DNA of 21,840 bases from Paramacrobiotus richtersi. Lineage: Eukaryota; Tardigrada; Eutardigrada; Parachela; Macrobiotidae. Within the stretch, counting starts at the first letter, position 1. Each line of letters opens with the position of its first letter. Positions 18,972 through 21,840 of the stretch are shown piece by piece. The notes beneath the pieces are model-generated. The model had not been told where the DNA came from, searched no databases, and saw only the letters and a list, made by a program, of their open reading frames with translations. The stretch spans positions 1-21,840 of the forward strand of contig JAQGAU010001043.1 in NCBI GenBank assembly GCA_034698045.1, in the 5' to 3' direction. The translations under genes and the position numbers were made by a program.

Positions 18972-20921
18972 GGTGACAACATAAACATAAGAACAGTATA
19001 TTTGAAAAGCAAGCCACCCTTCCGAACAAGAAGTGGACAAAATGGGTAACAAAGTGCAGTATTAGTATAACTATGAATGATTTCCTCTGTAACCTGTATC
19101 GGTATGCAACTGCTTGTAGGCTTGTAGCTTGTAGGTATGCGCACGTCGTATAATATTATCACGTTTCCCAACTTAGAGCAAGCTTCCTGCGATACCGCAG
19201 TAACTCCATGAAAATAAGTCAATCCGGTTACTAACCGATGGATTTCGATTTATAATCACAAAAACATTTTTTTCCGCGATAAATCTTGTTTGCAGTTGTG
19301 ATGCAAAAGGACAACTGTGCCAACTCCACACGTACTACATGTATATGGTAAACATTTTTTGGATGCATGGCGCTAAATGATGGCTTCTGTCAGATTACAT
19401 CATGCGTATATACGTACATTGCTAACCACAAGGTGCTAACCACATGCCATGTGCAGTTCGTAAACCGGTTGGTTCCTAGGATTTTCTGAAAGAAGTGTTA
19501 TAATTACATGTACGCTACTGATCGACAAATGTTGACGAGCTGCAGAAGTCAGAAAAAAATATTCGTATATATCCCGCGGTCGTGTCGGCGTGCATTTGCT
19601 TTTATTGATCGATGAGACCAATCTTCGCCGCTGCGCCGACCAAACAGTACGCGCTCACGGTCACCAAAAGGCCACTACATTCTCGAGCCGTACCGACATG
19701 TGATTCCGCTATGGAATGGCTGGAACAATTTGCCCTCGGGATCATCATCCAGATTGGTTGACCATTCTGATCGTACGTCCGACATTTCGAGGATAAGATA
19801 TATGTGTACCATTTTCACTTGAGATTCCGTAGCAATGTTAACTTCGCCTTGAAGGGGGCCTTGTGCAGCGTATCATGCTACGTACAGATGAAAACTAAAC
19901 CAGGCATTCCTACATCCGTTCGTCGCGTTCCTTCGGCATTTCGTGTGATGCTGACAAAATGCGTGCAAACCTAATCCCACCGCTCCGCTGGTTGCAGAGA
20001 ACTTTCTCCAGGCTAAATAGTGTCAGGTCAAGAAAAGATCACTCCGTTAGGGTCAGAATAACTGTCCCAAGTTCGAAAAATCGGTTGATAGTTTAGAAAA
20101 AAATGTTTTCGAAAACATCTTCGTCTGTGACTGGAACATATATCTTGGCCATGCACATGTATACATGACGTATACTACATAGTACTGGAACATATTTGAT
20201 TTTAAGCCAGTAATGCACTTATGGTCGAAGGATTCGCACAGTTTTTCCTGTCATTCGATTAGTCCTGAGTCAATGTGACTCGAGTGATCGATATCGAATA
20301 GAGTACCTTTATAAAACGGGCTAACCGAACCCATAAAAGTGAGAAACGAACTCGCACCGAAGTCCTGACCCGTGACACTGGACTGTGGGAATCCAAACCA
20401 AGTTTTCCGTTGAATGCACGCGTCACCAGTTCCTGTACATGACGCAATACAGATTTTTAATTTTATGTAGAGTGTACGTATGGTGGTTCTTTTGATATAA
20501 GTAATTGTCAAAGCGCGTGGCTGAGAGACAAAAACAACCTATAGGAGTACAATATAAACGGTTTAAACGGTATTCTTCACTCGTGCACTTTAAACTACGT
20601 GTTCTAGTATCCAATATTCGCGTAATAACTTGATAAGTAAACACATTCAGTGTTTCCCACAACAATAATTTGCCTCTAGATTTCTAGATGTGTGGCTTAA
20701 ACTTGTTGGAAACCGCTATTAATACATACGTGCAGGCCAACTACTGTATATGTCATGTTTTGAACAGGGGATGCGTATTGCATAATTTTCTGTTAATAGT
20801 TCTTACAGCAACAATATATTTCCCGAGATCCACCACGCTATAACGCCAAGTGCGTAATTTAGCAACACAAAAGTGGACCAGCGGAAATATTTCTTTATTT
20901 CATTACAAGTTAAATGGTTAG
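18972..20921. other. intergenic region with no confident gene
   Basis: It contains the Kazal gene promoter side and a perfect 16-base palindrome (20103-20118). A moderately GC-rich stretch (19620-20060) includes a 36-codon minus-strand frame (19785 down to 19675, starting MSDVRSEW) that might be an exon, but nothing supports it further. Other open frames here are 60-90 codons without recognisable content. Confidence 0.5.
20103..20118. repeat. perfect 16-base palindrome
   Basis: ATGTTTTCGAAAACAT is its own reverse complement. It could be a dimer-binding site or chance. Confidence 0.7.
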
Positions 20922-21206
20922 TTTGCGGCAATTGACGACACGACACAAGGATGCCCAATTACACAACTGCGAAATGCAGTAAAGAAACCAGACTATGTGA
21001 GAGAAGTGCTGAACAGTGCATGCCCGAAAGACGCTGGAGAACGACAGTCAGCTAGATGGTACTTTGGCACTGCACACTTTACAGATGACGACAACTGTTA
21101 TCGAACCTCTTCGTTTCTCGTCGTAGGTCCACCTAGCGAGTCCAAATTCAAGGACTGTGCTGCTGTGAATAATCGTTGCCCACGTTTACGGGCTCTCAAC
21201 TGGTAA
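20922..21206 (+). CDS. candidate exon, weakly Kunitz-like
   Basis: The frame is open from an acceptor-like GGTTAG (ends 20921) to TGG-TAA at 21204-21206; a donor-like GTAGGT at 21123 would end the exon after 67 codons in phase 0. Within it are CPKDAGE, ARWYF, a DNCY Cys, a G two-thirds along, then FKDC and NRC. That order resembles a Kunitz inhibitor (C1..PxDxG..RWYF..C3..F..C5..C6), and the C1-C3 spacing of 25 equals the usual one. Cys 2 and Cys 4, which pair with each other, are both absent, as in known two-disulfide variants, but C5-C6 spacing (7) is longer than usual and no signal peptide is found upstream. An ATG at 20997 would start a shorter 69-residue version. Coding status is moderate; the family assignment is weak. 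Confidence 0.32.
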   Translation, partial: FAAIDDTTQGCPITQLRNAVKKPDYVREVLNSACPKDAGERQSARWYFGTAHFTDDDNCYRTSSFLVVGPPSESKFKDCAAVNNRCPRLRALNW

Positions 21207-21840
21207 AGCAGTTGTAAACTCGGTTACAACTATGAAACGTAGTTTTATACAGCTGAAATCTGTGTTAGCATTCGAAGTACTTCGAACCACCTGCAGTTTC
21301 GCGAGAGACCCTTTCGTTCTGAAATTTTCTAAGATAAAATTTTCTGAAAATTATGTTACCGTTTGAGAATGAATGGGAAATTCTTAGAAATAACATTCAT
21401 CATTATTTTCTTTAATTTTGCTAGAATTAAGTACTCCTGTTAGTCATGTGCACCCAGCCCTCTGTTTGCCAAACCGGCTAATCTCCAGGGTCGAGCCTGT
21501 TACTCATTAGTGTTTGTCACGCTAATGTCTGGCATACAGTGTATACTGATGACCTTTTCTTTCTGGTCTACATGATTATTCACATTCGTACATTCAAAAC
21601 CCGAACTGCAACCGGTAAAATTTTATGCTTATCAAGCTCGTTGTGGTGGTTGGTTATACACGATTTTTTAACCTGTTTAATTCTAAACATAATACTCAAA
21701 CAGTCTCTGTGAAGAATTTGCAGGCCCATTAGTTACGCGCGGCGCGCGACAGGAAGTGTGGTTAAAGGTTGCTTTTCTGCAAAGTAGTGAGAAGTAACCG
21801 TGATAAGATAATTGCACATAATTATGATGATGTCAGATTT
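21207..21840. other. 3' end of window, no gene seen
   Basis: Mostly AT-rich sequence. A GC-rich ACGCGCGGCGCGCG motif at about 21736-21749 recalls the palindrome units at 11580-11960. Confidence 0.5.

Noticed and set aside
20513..20560. GCGTGGCTGAGAG, resembling a tRNA A box
   Set aside because: No B box (GGTTCRANNCC) or cloverleaf could be found at the proper distance.
19436..20665. Several 60-86-codon minus-strand frames
   Set aside because: Overlapping, mutually exclusive and without recognisable motifs; treated as chance.

Overview
The window looks like nuclear DNA of a small invertebrate. Genes are split by short GT-AG introns (mostly 47-160 bases), several genes have AATAAA signals after the stop, and signal-peptide exons, Kazal-type protein and rhodopsin-like receptors are animal features. 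The two divergent single-exon orphan receptors are of a style I associate with tardigrades (Hypsibius/Ramazzottius); that placement is an inference and not proven here. There is no bacterial operon structure.

Layout: (1) 120-611, a possible terminal exon or short gene for a tail-anchored membrane protein of unknown function. (2) 1651-2691, a single-exon rhodopsin-like GPCR. (3) 3228-15886, the core of the window: three head-to-tail copies of a 12-exon gene for a secreted, glycosylated protein of about 640 residues that I do not recognise. I rebuilt the exons by comparing the copies; intron positions agree throughout, and phases agree except at intron 8 of copy 1. Copy 3 (12445-15886) is intact. 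Copy 1 (3228-6278) is open only if one intron uses a shifted donor. Copy 2 (7231-10173) has lost its ATG, carries an in-frame stop and has two frameshifting indels, so it is a pseudogene. (4) 11425-11960, between copies 2 and 3, a dense cluster of GC-rich palindromes and TTTGCCGC/TTTCCCGC-type units, unlike anything else in the window. (5) 17296-18243, a second, more divergent single-exon GPCR. (6) 18467-18971, minus strand, a three-exon gene for a secreted single-domain Kazal inhibitor, convergent with the GPCR. (7) 20922-21206, a candidate exon with weak Kunitz-like character.

Downstream flanks of copies 2 and 3 are also similar, so the duplicated unit is larger than the gene. Copies 2 and 3 share shorter exons 10 and 11 and a 17-base upstream motif, so they look like the younger pair, with copy 1 older. 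The genes in the window do not form an evident common pathway; what they share is secretion or membrane location.
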